Shown here piece by piece: positions 46,101 through 57,399 of a DNA stretch of 64,000 nt; positions within the stretch are counted from its first letter, which is position 1; every line of letters starts with the position of its first letter. The notes beneath the pieces are model-generated. The model searched no databases, was not told where the DNA came from, and saw only the letters and a program-made list of their open reading frames with translations. Source of the stretch: Phoronis australis. Taxonomy: Eukaryota > Phoronida > Phoronidae. A program made the position numbers and the translations under genes. The stretch lies in contig NMRA01000392.1 of assembly GCA_002633005.1 (NCBI GenBank), positions 1-64,000 on the forward strand, in the 5' to 3' direction.

Positions 46101-47798
46101 AGCGAAATCTCAAGACAAAATTTCGCTTTCATGAAAAAGACCATGGGTCTCCAGCAATTACAAATTTTCAGTTTTTTTAAATCCTTGATATCACCTCCAG
46201 TTTGACGAAAGGAACAATTTGGGACCATGTCCCAAAGGTATGTTGGTTTTTGTGATGGAAGGGGATTTATTGTCACTTTAAAGGAAGGATACGTTCAGGA
46301 TTACATAAATTACTATGAAATGAGTGTTACAGTTCAGGGTATATGATGAAAGGTCCAAAGCAAAGCAAACCAAACTGAGATGACACAGCAGGAAGTCACC
46401 TTAATTGATTTTACAAAAAAAAAAAATAAAAAAAACAGCAAAACATTTGCTTAAAGATAATTGAAGACAATGAAACGAAGGTCGAGTTCCATATCACAAC
46501 TGAGAAAGCCTACTGATAGTAAAAAGCACATTCAACCAAGAAAGCAATGCAGCTACACATTAAAGACAATTAGGAAGAGCATCAACAAACTGTAACATGT
46601 TAAAGTTCATTTTCATACGCAGCTACATAGATTAAGCACTAAACAACAGTAGAAAAATATCAATGACTAGTAACAATGCATACACAAATTGACCTAGTGG
46701 TACAGAAGCCGAGAGATTTCAGCATAAGTGACCATCTGTGCAACAGTTTTAAATACATAACAAACTATACGCAAATGCTTGGCCATTTTCACTTGGTATG
46801 ATAGAGCAAACTATAGCCTGTCACAGCAGAAAAAGATACATGGTGTAATTACGAGTTAAATATTTTTTAAACAATTACCAACAACAAAGAAATTGTTTTG
46901 GTAAATCACATAAGCTTAATTGCAATGATAGCACCTGATTGAGCCAAATTAACTCTAGTGCACAGTATCATTGAACATGACAATAAGATTTAAATGCCTG
47001 TCGCTAAACAAAGTTACTGATGAGAAGTGTTCCCACGCGTTTGAAATTTGGCTCCAAGTGAAAAAAGCCACTGCTATACAAATATCACATGTTTCACATT
47101 AAGCACTGTCCTATTTATGGTGGTATTTTAAACAATTTCCATTCTCAGTTCAGTAACTATTTACACTTCAAGGTTACATCAGGTTTTCTCCAAAACTAGG
47201 TGACTTCATTCAAAATTTTGTCTTTAATTTAATGAAATCTCCACAGAATTATTAGCCACATCATTTCAAGTTTAATTCTTTAAAGCTGTCATAAACTTGT
47301 GTTCTTCCAAATGAACATTTGATTTAAATCATTTTCCACTACAAAACTGGTCTCGATGCATTCCTCACTTGGATGGAAAGAGGAATCTGTGCATGGAATG
47401 AACGGGCATTTTGTATTGAGCTCGTGCTTGACACATAAAACAATACATTAGTGACAAGCTGACCTGCTGAGCTTTGTCTAGAGCTGTAACAAGTAGTCCG
47501 TTGTTTTTAAGTCCAGAAATCACCATTTAAGAAGACAAAAAGATGAGGCCATTTTGTCACTATACTCAGCTGAAGTCAAAATAGTTTTCAATGGAAGGCA
47601 CCATTATACAGCTATAACCAAAACAAATGTCACCAGGGACATCAATCATCAATCACACTTAGTCTCATAGCATTCACTAACTTCAAACCACTAAACTATT
47701 CTCATAAGACAGTTGTGTAACAGATAACATCCTAGTGGCTTTCACTAGCCCATGGATCACCCATACAACACTTATATACACATCCTTTGATGAATAGA
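43188..47798 (-). other. Downstream flank of ERR, possibly long 3' UTR
   Basis: Longest stretch in the window free of recognisable transposons or long frames. It lies just after the ERR stop codon on the minus strand, so part is probably 3' UTR. AATAAA on the minus strand occurs several times (for example near 44587), but I cannot choose the true polyadenylation site. An A-rich run lies at 46417-46438. Confidence 0.4.
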
Positions 47799-48040
47799 CT
47801 AAGGATTGGCTCCTAACATTTCTAACAAGAGTTTGTGCATAGTAACCCGACCGTCGTTCTTGACTTCAAACCAGTAGCCCCGTGCGAGGATCTTCATATG
47901 GGTCAATATGGGTAAGACCATAAGCAAGTCACCCACACGCCGCGGGTTTCCGCCATATTGTTTGGTGGTGTATTCTATAAGAGCATCATGCAATTTGTCA
48001 TGTGCTGTCTGAACTATTTCTCTGTTGTCTACTTTGATAT
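47799..48040 (-). CDS. ERR: Estrogen-related receptor (NR3B), last exon: helices 9-12 and stop
   Basis: Acceptor ttttcttttgcag|AT at 48040, stop TAG at 47799. With the G from the previous exon it reads DIKVDNREIVQTAHDKLHDA, then NPRRVGDLLMVLPILTHM (helix 10, the dimer region) and VTMHKLLLEMLGANP at the end. The MHK-L-(L/F)-LEML helix 12 (AF-2, coactivator-binding) followed by only a few residues is diagnostic of ERR within the NR3 group. The frame is intact. ERRs are orphan nuclear receptors that regulate mitochondrial and energy-metabolism genes without a known natural ligand; this is family knowledge. Confidence 0.93.
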
Positions 48041-48851
48041 CTGCAAAAGAAAATGCCAGCAGACACTACATTTAATCAGTTTAAATAAACATTTTCAAAT
48101 CACGTTTAAATTATATTTTTAACTGTACAATGAAGTGGGGTACATTTTAATTTCTTACTATGGCCAATTTGGAAGGTGCAAAATCAATGTTCACTGTTTC
48201 ATTGCTTCTGCAGCTCTCAAGGCTTAGGTTAACACCAAGTTGCAGGTTCATAACGTATATCTTATGAGTACCACTCCAAATTCTCCCGTTTCATTCTATA
48301 ACTCAATACGTACCACCAGCGAATGAAAACAGGATGCAGACGACAACATACATGCACTGGTGGCACGTATTTCACCGATCTTGCCCGACTTTTGCCGAGC
48401 TATTCTGTCTGTTTACTACCTGTTGTAATTTAAGCACGTTTGATGTGTGCTGACTGCGGTGGTGGCAAATGTTCTGATTTCATGAAATTAACGGTCCACA
48501 ATTCTGAATCCAAGGTAATGAATTTAGGAAAAATGTTAATAATTTAAAATTTGGAAGTCAACACAAGCTTTGAACAGAATTTTGGGGTAATTATTGTCTG
48601 ACTTTGAAACTCGCAGCGGCGACTTTGAGGCAACTTTAGATTTTTCAAGGTCGCACTGACAGCCTGAAGGTCTCCAAATTCAGTGCTGACCTGACGAAGA
48701 TGACATTTTAGTCTTTAGTATTATAAACTGGAAATCGGTGGTAGAAAAAAACACAGGCATGCTGTTGTGAGTTACATCAACATTTTCCTTTGAAAACTGT
48801 GGTTGGTGTCCCTTATAACATCCTAGATCGACCACTGTACCCATTCCTTAC
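48041..48851 (-). other. ERR intron (811 bp)
   Basis: GT...AG intron between the two final exons; no repeat or conserved element recognised. Confidence 0.8.
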
Positions 48852-49124
48852 CAGTATTCATAATAACTAAAGCCTTGAGCAACACAAACTCCTCCCTGGT
48901 CACGTCGAGACTGGTCAGATTGTTGGCAAGTTTAACGGACAGATCACACAGCTCTGAGTTGGTGCCAGTTCTTCTGAGCTCCTCCTCGGTCAATGCAAAG
49001 TCACTGGCGAATACAAGCCTGCCACAGAAGGGTTTGGACCGGTAGCACATATTGAGACACAGTACGTCTAACCAGCCAGCCTTGAGAAGTGACATCTGGT
49101 CAGATAGGCTTATGCCGATAAAAC
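48852..49124 (-). CDS. ERR: ERR ligand-binding domain exon: helices 3-8
   Basis: A 273-bp exon, phase 1 on both sides: acceptor acttttcag|GT at 49124, donor ACTG|gtaagg at 48852. It reads GFIGISLSDQMSLLKAGWLD, the nuclear-receptor signature at helix 3-4 (F....L.DQ..LL...W), then NMCYRSKPFCGRLVFASDFA, and later SLDVTREEFVLLKALVIMN, the helix 8 EEF..LKA block. Spacing matches vertebrate ERRs without indels large enough to see by eye. The helix 3-5 surface and AF-2 of the last exon together bind LXXLL coactivators. Confidence 0.93.
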
Positions 49125-49832
49125 CTGAAAAGTAACAAAAAGGTCAAATTTATCAATAACAAAGAAGTCAGTTTGACCAAAAACAGAATGTCTGGAGCCC
49201 AGACACCACGGCAACTTTACTGACAGAGGTTAAATTTATACTGTTGTAGATATTCATCTGTCTAAGAGAAATCTATTAGCCATATTTTATGAAAATCCTC
49301 CAAGGAACTCCGAAGATGCCTGAGGTTTGGGAGATACAGCAGCGAATACCCAGATGGAGATAACCGCAATATACAATCATATATAAATAGCCATTGCAGG
49401 TGGTCTGGTATGTTGACGTGAGCAGGCCGCTCAGGTGGGCCCATTGCACTGATCATCTGGAACTATTTTCAGGTTTCATTAAAGTTAAAACTGATCTGAG
49501 GAGTTAGAGACTTGACTCAAGGTCTAGCAGTGTGCTCCAATAGGAGTCGAATCACAAGCTTGAGTAAATGAAGTGGACATCACGTATCCCACTCAAGGCC
49601 ACACTGCCTCCTCATGCAATCATATACATGGCTGCGTAAAAACAAAAAAGAGTCCAAAACAACTCATACGCGAGTGAAGAATCTTTATTTGGTTGTATTT
49701 GCTTGAGTTATGCACCAGATTTTAATACAGTCACAAACACACTCGCATGCACTGCAACAGACAAAACCGAATGTGCCTGCTTTGCCCACACTTTGTGCAA
49801 AACACATTTAAACAGGAGACTGCAGTACAAAC
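49125..49832 (-). other. ERR intron (708 bp) containing a SINE
   Basis: Contains the SINE at 49384-49616 with its target duplication. Otherwise no feature. The donor is G|gtttgt, weaker than the gtaag donors of the other introns. Confidence 0.8.
49384..49616 (-). mobile_element. tRNA-derived SINE, copy 3, in ERR intron
   Basis: Diverged member of the family at 1069 and 32444: cactgcctcctca head, decayed box B (taggagtcgaatcacaag), tail ttgcaggtggtctgg, then gtgagcaggccgctcaggtgggccc. The direct repeat caatcatata flanks it (49374-49383, 49617-49626). Older than copies 1 and 2, judging by its substitutions. Confidence 0.8.
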
Positions 49833-49991
49833 CGTCTAGTTGCTTTGCCCATTCTATGGTGTCCACCAGCTCCCGGTCGGCCAAGTCACTGAGAACCGAC
49901 ATAAACTTGAGTGTGTTCAGCGGTTGATGATCAGGATTAGCTTTGAGTGGCTTGGGTTCAATGGCCATCAGCCGTGTAAGGAGATTACCCT
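49833..49991 (-). CDS. ERR: ERR exon: hinge end and helix 1 to helix 3 start
   Basis: A 159-bp exon: acceptor gttagtttcag|AG at 49991, donor GACG|gtttgt at 49833. The AG completes a Glu codon with the G of the hinge exon. It reads GNLLTRLMAIEPKPLKANPD, matching the SHLLVAEP.....PD stretch that opens the ERR ligand-binding domain, then SDLADRELVDTIEWAKQLD, matching LCDLADRELV..I.WAK, which is strongly conserved in ERRs. A second AG two bases later could also be used, but only the chosen site keeps the frame with both neighbours. Confidence 0.93.
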
Positions 49992-51938
49992 CTGAAACTA
50001 ACGGGCCAATACTACATTAAGCTGAGAGATAAGTGGTTGAAGTTGTATAGCACTCAGTGAGAGGTCAAGGACACATCCATCACAGCTGAGGCAACAATGA
50101 ATTTTGCAAAGTAACTTGATGTCAATTTTCCTATTGAAAAAACATTGTTTCATGCCAACTGAAACAAAATTTTGAAATTTAAAGTCCTTCCTAACTTAAG
50201 AGCAAAAGCATGGGTCAAAGCTCAAGCTTTTTACTAGTAACTGAACTCGAAATCATTTTTGACATTTTTCATTCTACTTTTGTATGCACTCTGATTAATA
50301 AGTGTCTATTATTCTATGTTGAAGTACACTATGATTTATGTGTATGATTTGTATAATCCTGATATGCACTTGATGACCCCAATATTTATGCTCTAAGCTT
50401 GGGTTTGAAATCTCGTGTTTATACACAAAATCTAAGGTTTTTACACAAGTTTGTAGGTCAAATTTTGAGGCCAATTTGGACTAGACATTCATTTAGCCAA
50501 ATGTCTACAAAACTATAGATTTTAACTCAATAAAAGTATGTATTTTCTGGAAATATAAACCCTGTAGAATTTGATTTTTGACTTTATACCAATTTGCTAT
50601 TAATTGAGACATGTGGCCACGTGGTTTTAGTAAAATTTAGCAAAAACAAAAAGTTACACGGCATAACAAAACAACGGTATCAATAACACGACCAAAGTTT
50701 GTTTGACATCACTGTTTAAGATGAAATCTCAAAAATGCTGCAAGTTTTCTAAATTATCATTTCGTTTTCGTTTTGCCCTATTTTCCATAGCCCCTTATGC
50801 AAAAGTGGCAAGTTTTAAAAATAATTCCTACTAAACAGGCTTTTGGAAAACGATGCACAAAGCACGGTATGCCAAGTTCCATATCTCAACATGAAGCAAC
50901 TTCTACGCTAACATTTGGTTTTTTTTCAACATATGGGATGGTGTTCTGACGTCAATGCTGCGCCGTCCGGTCAAAACGCCACCAATAACCCAGAACAACG
51001 ATAACGTCACTAGCCAAGCTGAAGTCCGTGAGATGCAGACGCAATGTCACTACTTTTTGTAAGTTTTTATTCCAGTATTAGACTGTAACTTTATCTATTT
51101 GGGGTTTTACCTCATGCAAGTTTAAGCCAGACTGTAACTAACCCGTCCAAATCGATACGCTAATTGATATGCGTGGCTTTGGCCGCTCTTCTAAAGACAA
51201 CTTATTCGCTAACTTCGTTGATTTTAAAAATTTGAAGATGGCTAATATTTACATTTCAACTTTAAAACCAGTCATGATGGTGCTTTGCCTTACTTATTGT
51301 TTGTTTTTCTTATTTTGAAACTGGTACGCTAAACAGGCGCGTTGGTTACAACTGCAATTATCTCTTCCAATGCACATTTGTCCAAGCCCATGAACGGCGA
51401 CTAGCTCACTTCGATTTGTGACGGCGACATGAAGCCGAGGAATTCTCTGGATTACTGTGGGGTGAACAGTGCACACTTTCTTGTCTAATTGCGTCCAAAT
51501 AGCTTAAGATTTGCTCAATGATCTGATAAGCCACTTATGACATATGATGTTCCGGGGTTTGTCACACTTGGGCCGTTTTCGAGGGTCCTACATAACGTTA
51601 ATGAGCAAACCATAATGTGGTCAAGTACAGAATAACAAAGACTTATATTGCGCTTATATCAAAGTAGACGAGAATATATTAAAAATCTTTTTGAGAAAAA
51701 AAGAGATTAGACCTAGGCCATGGTCTCAAGCAATAATGGTTATTTGGCTCTTACCAAGCCCAAAAATCATGTCTACTTCGAGTAAGGGAAATGGTGCGAC
51801 CAATTATAATGCTAAGTGGACTAAATCAAGTTATTTTTGAAAGCTTTAGACAAGTTATCCTAAACTACTGCCATGTACAAATCTGAGAGCCTGTTCTTCC
51901 AGGGAACAGCCTTTGAATTTTAGTCCGTTATGCAATAC
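49992..51938 (-). other. ERR intron (1947 bp)
   Basis: Contains at about 50690-50840 sequence related to the palindromic element at 57400-57740 (ccctattttccata, gcaagttttaaaa). No coding exon recognised in it. Confidence 0.75.
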
Positions 51939-52052
51939 CTTCCAGGCAAATCTTTTTTGGGATGGGAGGTGGACTTTCTGCCGATGTGGTGGAGCCGAGG
52001 CTTAGTCTCTTGTACTTCTGCCGACCGCCCCTCACCCGATCCATGCGCACAC
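51939..52052 (-). CDS. ERR: ERR exon: DNA-binding domain C-terminal extension and hinge
   Basis: A 114-bp exon: acceptor gttcatttcag|GT at 52052, donor GAAG|gtattg at 51939. It reads (G)VRMDRVRGGRQKYKR, the C-terminal extension that lets ERR monomers contact the TCA of the TCAAGGTCA half-site, followed by a Ser/Pro-rich hinge (LSLGSTTSAESPPPIPKKIC). Phase 1 on both sides. The GGRQKYKR block is almost invariant in the family. Confidence 0.95.
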
Positions 52053-52534
52053 CTGAAATGAACAGAACAGGGATAAATGCTCACTCAGCTAACTTGACAG
52101 GCAAGGAACAGTGTGAAGTTGGTCATGTCCCAAATTTAAAACTGGACACACCGTGGACACACCGAAATTTGATTCTTGGTATTAAAGCTAGTCAGAATAA
52201 ATCAAGCTCATAACTGTAATTTAGCAAATGGAAAATTAATTTGGTTCTTATACAGTGATGAGTAAGTCGCACTTAACAATCAGAATGGAATTCTTTATCA
52301 ACAAAAGATTAATGAGTAAGTCATTCAAATCCCCATCAGTGATCACTTAATTTGCAGACAAAAGGTGAGGTGTCCATAGCTTCCAAATGAAGACAATAAT
52401 TTACAACACAACTTTCAGGAACCAATTGAAACACATTTGAACATTTTGCATGACTTAGCCTCATGGTCTTCACATTGACAGCACCTGCCCACTTTTTAGG
52501 TTTATTTGAACCTATAAAGTCAGCATGAACTTAC
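52053..52534 (-). other. ERR intron (482 bp)
   Basis: Canonical gtaagttc donor and pyrimidine-rich acceptor. No repeats recognised. Confidence 0.8.
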
Positions 52535-52651
52535 CTTCTCGCAGCATGCCCATGTTCAAGCACTTCTGAAAGCGACATGCTTGGCAAGACTTGCGTCGTC
52601 GCTTAGTTATTTCACATTGACCATTGCCAGGACATGTGTATTCTATGTTTC
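52535..52651 (-). CDS. ERR: ERR exon: second zinc finger of the DNA-binding domain
   Basis: A 117-bp exon: acceptor tctaattgcag|GA at 52651, donor GAAG|gtaagtt at 52535. It reads (G)[20 protein letters not shown], then [19 protein letters not shown]. The cysteines follow C-x5-C-x9-C-x2-C, the second nuclear-receptor zinc finger. NIEY and [15 protein letters not shown] identify ERR rather than ER or other receptors. The preceding exon, with the first zinc finger, the P-box recognition helix and the N-terminal region, was not found up to 64000, so the gene is partial here and probably continues beyond the window. Confidence 0.95.
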
Positions 52652-52816
52652 CTGCAATTAGACAAGTTTTGTAATTAAACCCTATAGCAACATAAATCAA
52701 ATCTTTCACTATCAAACTCAAACCACATAACTTGGACATTTGTCATGGTTACACAATTCATTATCACAGGGTTTGGCAAGAAAGTTGAAGGATTGATGGC
52801 ATCTAGAGTCATATGG
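52652..52816 (-). other. Start of ERR upstream intron
   Basis: Only 165 bp separate the zinc-finger exon's acceptor from the LINE remnant. Confidence 0.6.
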
Positions 52817-53825
52817 AGTTAATGATAACGAACTCCTTTGGTTTAGAAACTACTTATACGACCGTAAACAGGCCACCAAATACGGTGGTATACTTTCTGA
52901 CTACTCAACCGTAATCACGGGGGTACCTCAGGGTTCCATTTTGGGCCCTCTATTGTTCACTATTTTTGTTAACGACCTCCCTACGGACCTCCACAACAGT
53001 GTCCCAGTTTTATACGCTGATGAAACTGCAATTATGTCCACAGCTGGGTCGGTAAAAGAACTCGTAACTTCTCTCAACAATGAGCTAGCCATTATCCATG
53101 ACTGGCTGATTCAAAATAAACTCACTCTTAACGTTAGTAAAACCAAGTCAATGCTGTTTGGAACCCACCAGAAATTAAAACAACAAAAACTATCCCTTTC
53201 TATCAACGGTTCTCCCATCGAGAATGTTGACAAGTTTAAGTACTTGGGCCAAACTTTAGATCCCAATCTTAAATTTAATATGCACATAGATCATATCACA
53301 AAGAAATTATCAAAGAAAATCGGTGTACTTAAACGTCTAGGCAAATTTCTTAATGTCCGTACTCTTAAGACCCTTTACCATTCTATTATTCAGCCTCATA
53401 TTGATTATTGTTTACCGGTTTGAGGGCACACTAGTGACACACTTGTAAACAAAGTCCTAGTAATCCAAAATAGAGCCGCCAGGGCTATCCTGGGTACTAA
53501 AATTAGGGACACTAGGGTTGACGACTTGTACTCCAAGCTGGGATTTATGAAAGTAAGACAAAGAAATAAATATCTCTCTGCCTGTTGTATATACAGATGT
53601 ATCAATGGCTTGGCTCCTGCATATCTCAGCAGTAAATTCAATAGCAATCAGGCTGTCAATTCTACACGTTCTTCTGTTGCTGGCAATGTTTCTTCTACAA
53701 AAATTAAAACGGGCAAGAGATCTTTTATCTATGCAGCTGCTATAATATGGAATTCTTTTAGCCCAGAAATTAAACAGTCCAATTCAATTACTACCTTTAA
53801 AGTTAATGTTAAGAAGTGGCTGTAA
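52817..53825 (+). pseudogene. LINE reverse transcriptase fragment with damaged active site
   Basis: A continuous frame of about 335 codons with one internal stop. Motif B is VITGVPQGSILGPLLFTIFV. Motif C reads VLYADETAIM, where YADD has become YADE, so a catalytic Asp is lost. Then follow NKLTLNVSKTKSMLFG and FKYLGQTLDPNLKFNMHI. At 53421 a TGG codon has become TGA (CLPV-stop-GHTSD). The C-terminal part contains LYSKLGFMKVRQRNKYLSAC and IWNSFSPEIKQS. Otherwise the frame is unbroken, so the copy is not very old. Confidence 0.85.
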
Positions 53826-54150
53826 TTTACTTAACCTTTTATACCCTGCCTGTCTTAATCATGTCATTTTTTCATTGTCGTAAATACTCTCATTGTCTAG
53901 AGTCATCTCTTAATTTATTTCATCTGTTTAGTTAATTTTTTACCATTATTTGTCATTTAGTTATTGTCTTAATTCTCAACCTTAACTGTTTTAATTGTAT
54001 CTTTGTTACGTATATTTCATTGTTGTTTTATTACTTCATTGTATTATATTACTGTTTTTCTTGTTGAGGGCCCTCTTGGAAAGCAGTGCTATCACTGAAG
54101 AGGCCACCCTCATTTTAAATATCACAATAATAAATAAATAAATCAAGGGA
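52817..54150 (+). mobile_element. 5'-truncated CR1/Jockey-like LINE in ERR upstream intron, antisense to the gene
   Basis: Starts abruptly inside RT at NELLWFRNYLYDRKQAT and runs through the RT palm and thumb and the C-terminal region to a stop at 53825, then about 320 bp of 3' UTR ending in (AATA)n: aataataaataaataaatca. Target duplications are not clear. In + orientation it is antisense to ERR. Confidence 0.85.
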
Positions 54151-54252
54151 TGCTGGAATGACCTCCAATTGACTTACTAAAATACTGAACCACATCTCAA
54201 ATTCAATCCTTCTTTTTGCAGACTGAGATAAAATACATTAAATGACTGACTG

Positions 54253-56945
54253 GCGGCATTTTTTCACTCAGGGTGCAAATCTAGATTTTTTATGTTATGC
54301 AATCATATTGACAGATTTCCTTCACTTCCGGCAGATATTTGTATGATGATCTTGGTATAGCACCGGTACCTATGACATTTACGCATTTTAAAGTACGAGA
54401 AAATGTTAATTATGGCCAGATTAATCCTTAATATAGCTGAAAATAGCCAGAAATCCATCATTATTTTGTTTCACCGAAACATTGCATGTTTTTAATTCAC
54501 ATGGCATTTAATTAAACCACACATTTAATTGAAATTTAATGTTTTTTTAATGACCTTAAGATATATTTCTTGTTTTTCTTCAGGTGATTGCAGGGATCTG
54601 AAATGTCAAACACAATTTTCAGGCACACTTGCAATATGATATCAATGTTATGCAAAAACACTAAATTTGCATTGTGCTCTTTCTCTTACATACATGGCTG
54701 AAAAAGAAAAGCATTGTGTTTTGAAGTGTTTTTAATGGTTGATGGTATATAGAATTTGATTTAGAAACCACATATTTATACCAGATGTCCTGGTGATTGG
54801 ATTCCTCAACCAAACACTATCCCCGTCACCTAAAAAAACTCATTCTCCGTAGTCCTGTCTGAAATCCAATAAATTCTTTCATCAACAAGAGCAACGCAGA
54901 GCGTTGAAATGCGCCCACAATTGCACCGCATACGGTATCCTTCTAGGGTTGTTTATTGGTACCACAAAGTGGCCAGTAGAGGGCATATATGTAGTATGTT
55001 GTACTTAGCAAAATGGAAAGGCATGGTCATTGTCTCCTCAATAGGCTAGGGGCAAAATGTGAGTAATCTTCATAATACAAGCACATCCTATACACCAGTT
55101 GCTTAAAGCACCACAGAAAGAATTAAAAACAAATTTACCAATATACGAGCACACCATTAGAATGCCAGAAACAAATTTCTACTTGGAACTTTTCCTTCAT
55201 AGTCACGAAGTAACACAAAGTATACACCTGAAGACCTATGAAAATACAGAGGTAAATGTAAAATACCAAAATTGCTACTAGAGGCAAATACTAAAATTGC
55301 CACTAGAGACATACCGGTAGTCAGAATCATCCTAAAGTCGTCATCGTCCGTTGTCAACATCACATCAATACACTTGCTAAATTTAGTAAAGATCCTGCAA
55401 ACGGTTTGGGAGATACAACCATGGGCGCAAAAAAAAAAAAACTGCCACTAGGAGGTGCCACAGTAGTCCAAATCGTCTGAAAATCATTGTCAGCTGTCTT
55501 CCTTATAGTAAGCACATACACGGCAATTTTCACAATCATCCTTTGAGCGGTTTGATTGATAGAGGGGTGGACGCAAAAATACAGACTCGAAAACAGTAAA
55601 AATGGCCACTAGGTGGCGCAAACTATGTCGAATCTATCTGAAAACGGGAGGATAGCGTCATCTCACTATTAGGTGCCTACATACCAAATTTCATGAAAAT
55701 CCGTTCAGGACTTTTGAAGATACAAAGGTAAGCGTAAAAAACTAAAATTGCCACTAGGGGGCACACCGGTAGTCGGATCCGTCCGAAAGTTCGCACATGC
55801 CGTCCCATTCATGAATGGAACATATGTGCCAAATTTCATGAACGTATGTCAAAGGGTTTTGGAGATAGAGCAGCGGACGCCGGACACCAGACGCCGGACG
55901 CTGCCCGGACGGACGGACGGAGATGACGGCATAATGCGTCCACATATAAATATGTGGGCGCATAATAAAAGATTTTTGATACTGCAAATTGGGAATCTAG
56001 AAGCGGTCTTTGGCCCACAAAAGTATTAGACAAATTCCTGGATTTAAATTGATCATAAGCAAAAATGCCTTTTGTATTCTCCGTAGCCCCTGTATTCTTC
56101 GTTGCCCCTAACTTTGAATTGTTAGTACATGGTTTGAAAAAACTTGTACCTAGGTGCATTTACTGACAAAATGGAGCCAAATAAACTCTCCAACACAAGA
56201 AAAAATACAATTTTTTTATTTATGGGTGGGATTTGAGGCAAGTTTAGCTATAATTACTTTTTCAGTTTAAACTCATAATTAATAAAACATGAATGTTCTT
56301 TGGTCATTCAGAAGTGTTGGTATTAACAAGTAAATGAATTCTGTTGCATTTGCTCAAGTATTCATACACTTATAAACAGGTATCTGCATATTTTGTATCC
56401 TCTGTAGCCCACTGACCCTGTTCTAAGTGAGACTCATGTATACAATGTTTACTGATGATGAAACGTGTTTTCGTGTATTTCTTTGATGGTAGTTAATGAA
56501 ATTAGGCATTCCTTTTGACAGTGATGTGATTCTGATGATAGTTAAGTGCTGAGTATGTCTAAAGATTATGTAAAATCATTATGTTTTATTTGTATACTCA
56601 CACCATGTGAAGCATACACAGGTGTGAACCTATTTTTTATATTGCTGTTCAGTGATTAAGTACGAGTTACCAATAATAAACTTTCTTGTTCCTAAGCCAG
56701 ATTTAAGTTCTTTTCTAAATGGATGTGACAATACCAATGACGTATTCTCCGTAGCCCACACTTTTCTTTGTTATTTCAACAGGCCAAATCTCAAAAACTA
56801 AGACTACAGATACTTCACAAAAATTTAACCTGATATTCCATATGCCATGTTGATTCCAATAAACGAAGTCTCAAAGCTGAAATGAAAATTTCATAAAATG
56901 CCATTTCTGAAACAAAAGTGTGCACCCTGAGTGAAAAAATGCCGC
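54253..56945. mobile_element. 2.7-kb DNA transposon with perfect 25-bp TIRs, repeat-rich interior
   Basis: GCGGCATTTTTTCACTCAGG(GTGCA) at 54253-54277 is exactly inverted at 56921-56945. No target duplication is obvious. No transposase frame is recognised. The interior holds a short motif, tattctccgtagccc, repeated with changes at 54841, 56075, 56092, 56396 and 56742, and a dispersed module with 'aaaattgccactag(g/a)gg' (about 55265, 55300, 55440, 55600, 55745), ending in a GGAC-rich tract. Probably non-autonomous and itself invaded by other repeats. Confidence 0.7.
55260..55970. repeat. Diverged tandem module (~150-170 bp, ~4-5 copies) ending in (GGAC)n
   Basis: Units start with aaa(c)taaaattgccactagggg and continue with ggtagtc.gaatc.tc(c)gaaa(g/a)t...; some include ccaaatttcatgaa and gttttggagata, and the last ends in ccggacggacggacgg followed by the palindrome-like cacatataaatatgtgg. 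Pairwise identity looks moderate. Confidence 0.6.
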
Positions 56946-57114
56946 AAGTTTTTGAAAGGTTAGGCTACTAATACACACTTGTGAAAATAACTAGTGTCTT
57001 ATTGTCTGTCTTCTTGATTACAAAATACTGGTGCACCCCAAGAGATAATCTCTTGAAAGTTACGTACCCTAAGAAGTCATTTCACCAAACATTTTTAAGT
57101 CTCGTTTGCATGTT

Positions 57115-57209
57115 ACCTGTTGGCAACATCACGTGACCTAATGAATAAAAGTCTGAAAAGATTTCTGCCAGACTTATATACATTAGGTCATGCAATGTGG
57201 CCAACAGGT
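57115..57209. repeat. 95-nt hairpin, 41-bp imperfect stem
   Basis: Left arm 57115-57155 (ACCTGTTGGCAACATCACGT...) and the reverse complement of 57169-57209 (ACCTGTTGGCCACATTGCAT...) agree at 35 of 41 positions, with a 13-nt loop aaaagatttctgc. Weaker pairing continues outward for about 10 bp. Size and mismatch pattern are compatible with a miRNA precursor, but also with a tiny MITE. Probably in ERR intron or upstream DNA. Confidence 0.7.
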
Positions 57210-57399
57210 GGCGTGCAGACCAAGACTAAAAAATGTTTGCTATCTACATTTCCAAGCAGTTTAAGATTTACGCATTCATACTCCTTAATTGCTCACACTG
57301 TATCCCAGCGGTAGATTATCGCATCAAATGAAAGAGAACACACAATGTTCAGACATTCGTGATCACGTGACAGCATATTTTCCTAAAAAATCCCATTTT

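Noticed and set aside
53405-53647. Minus-strand frame inside the LINE
   Set aside because: Antisense shadow of the RT C-terminal region; no motif.
55748-56029. 93-codon frame on + and overlapping minus frames
   Set aside because: Lies in the tandem module and GGAC-rich tract; repeat-derived.
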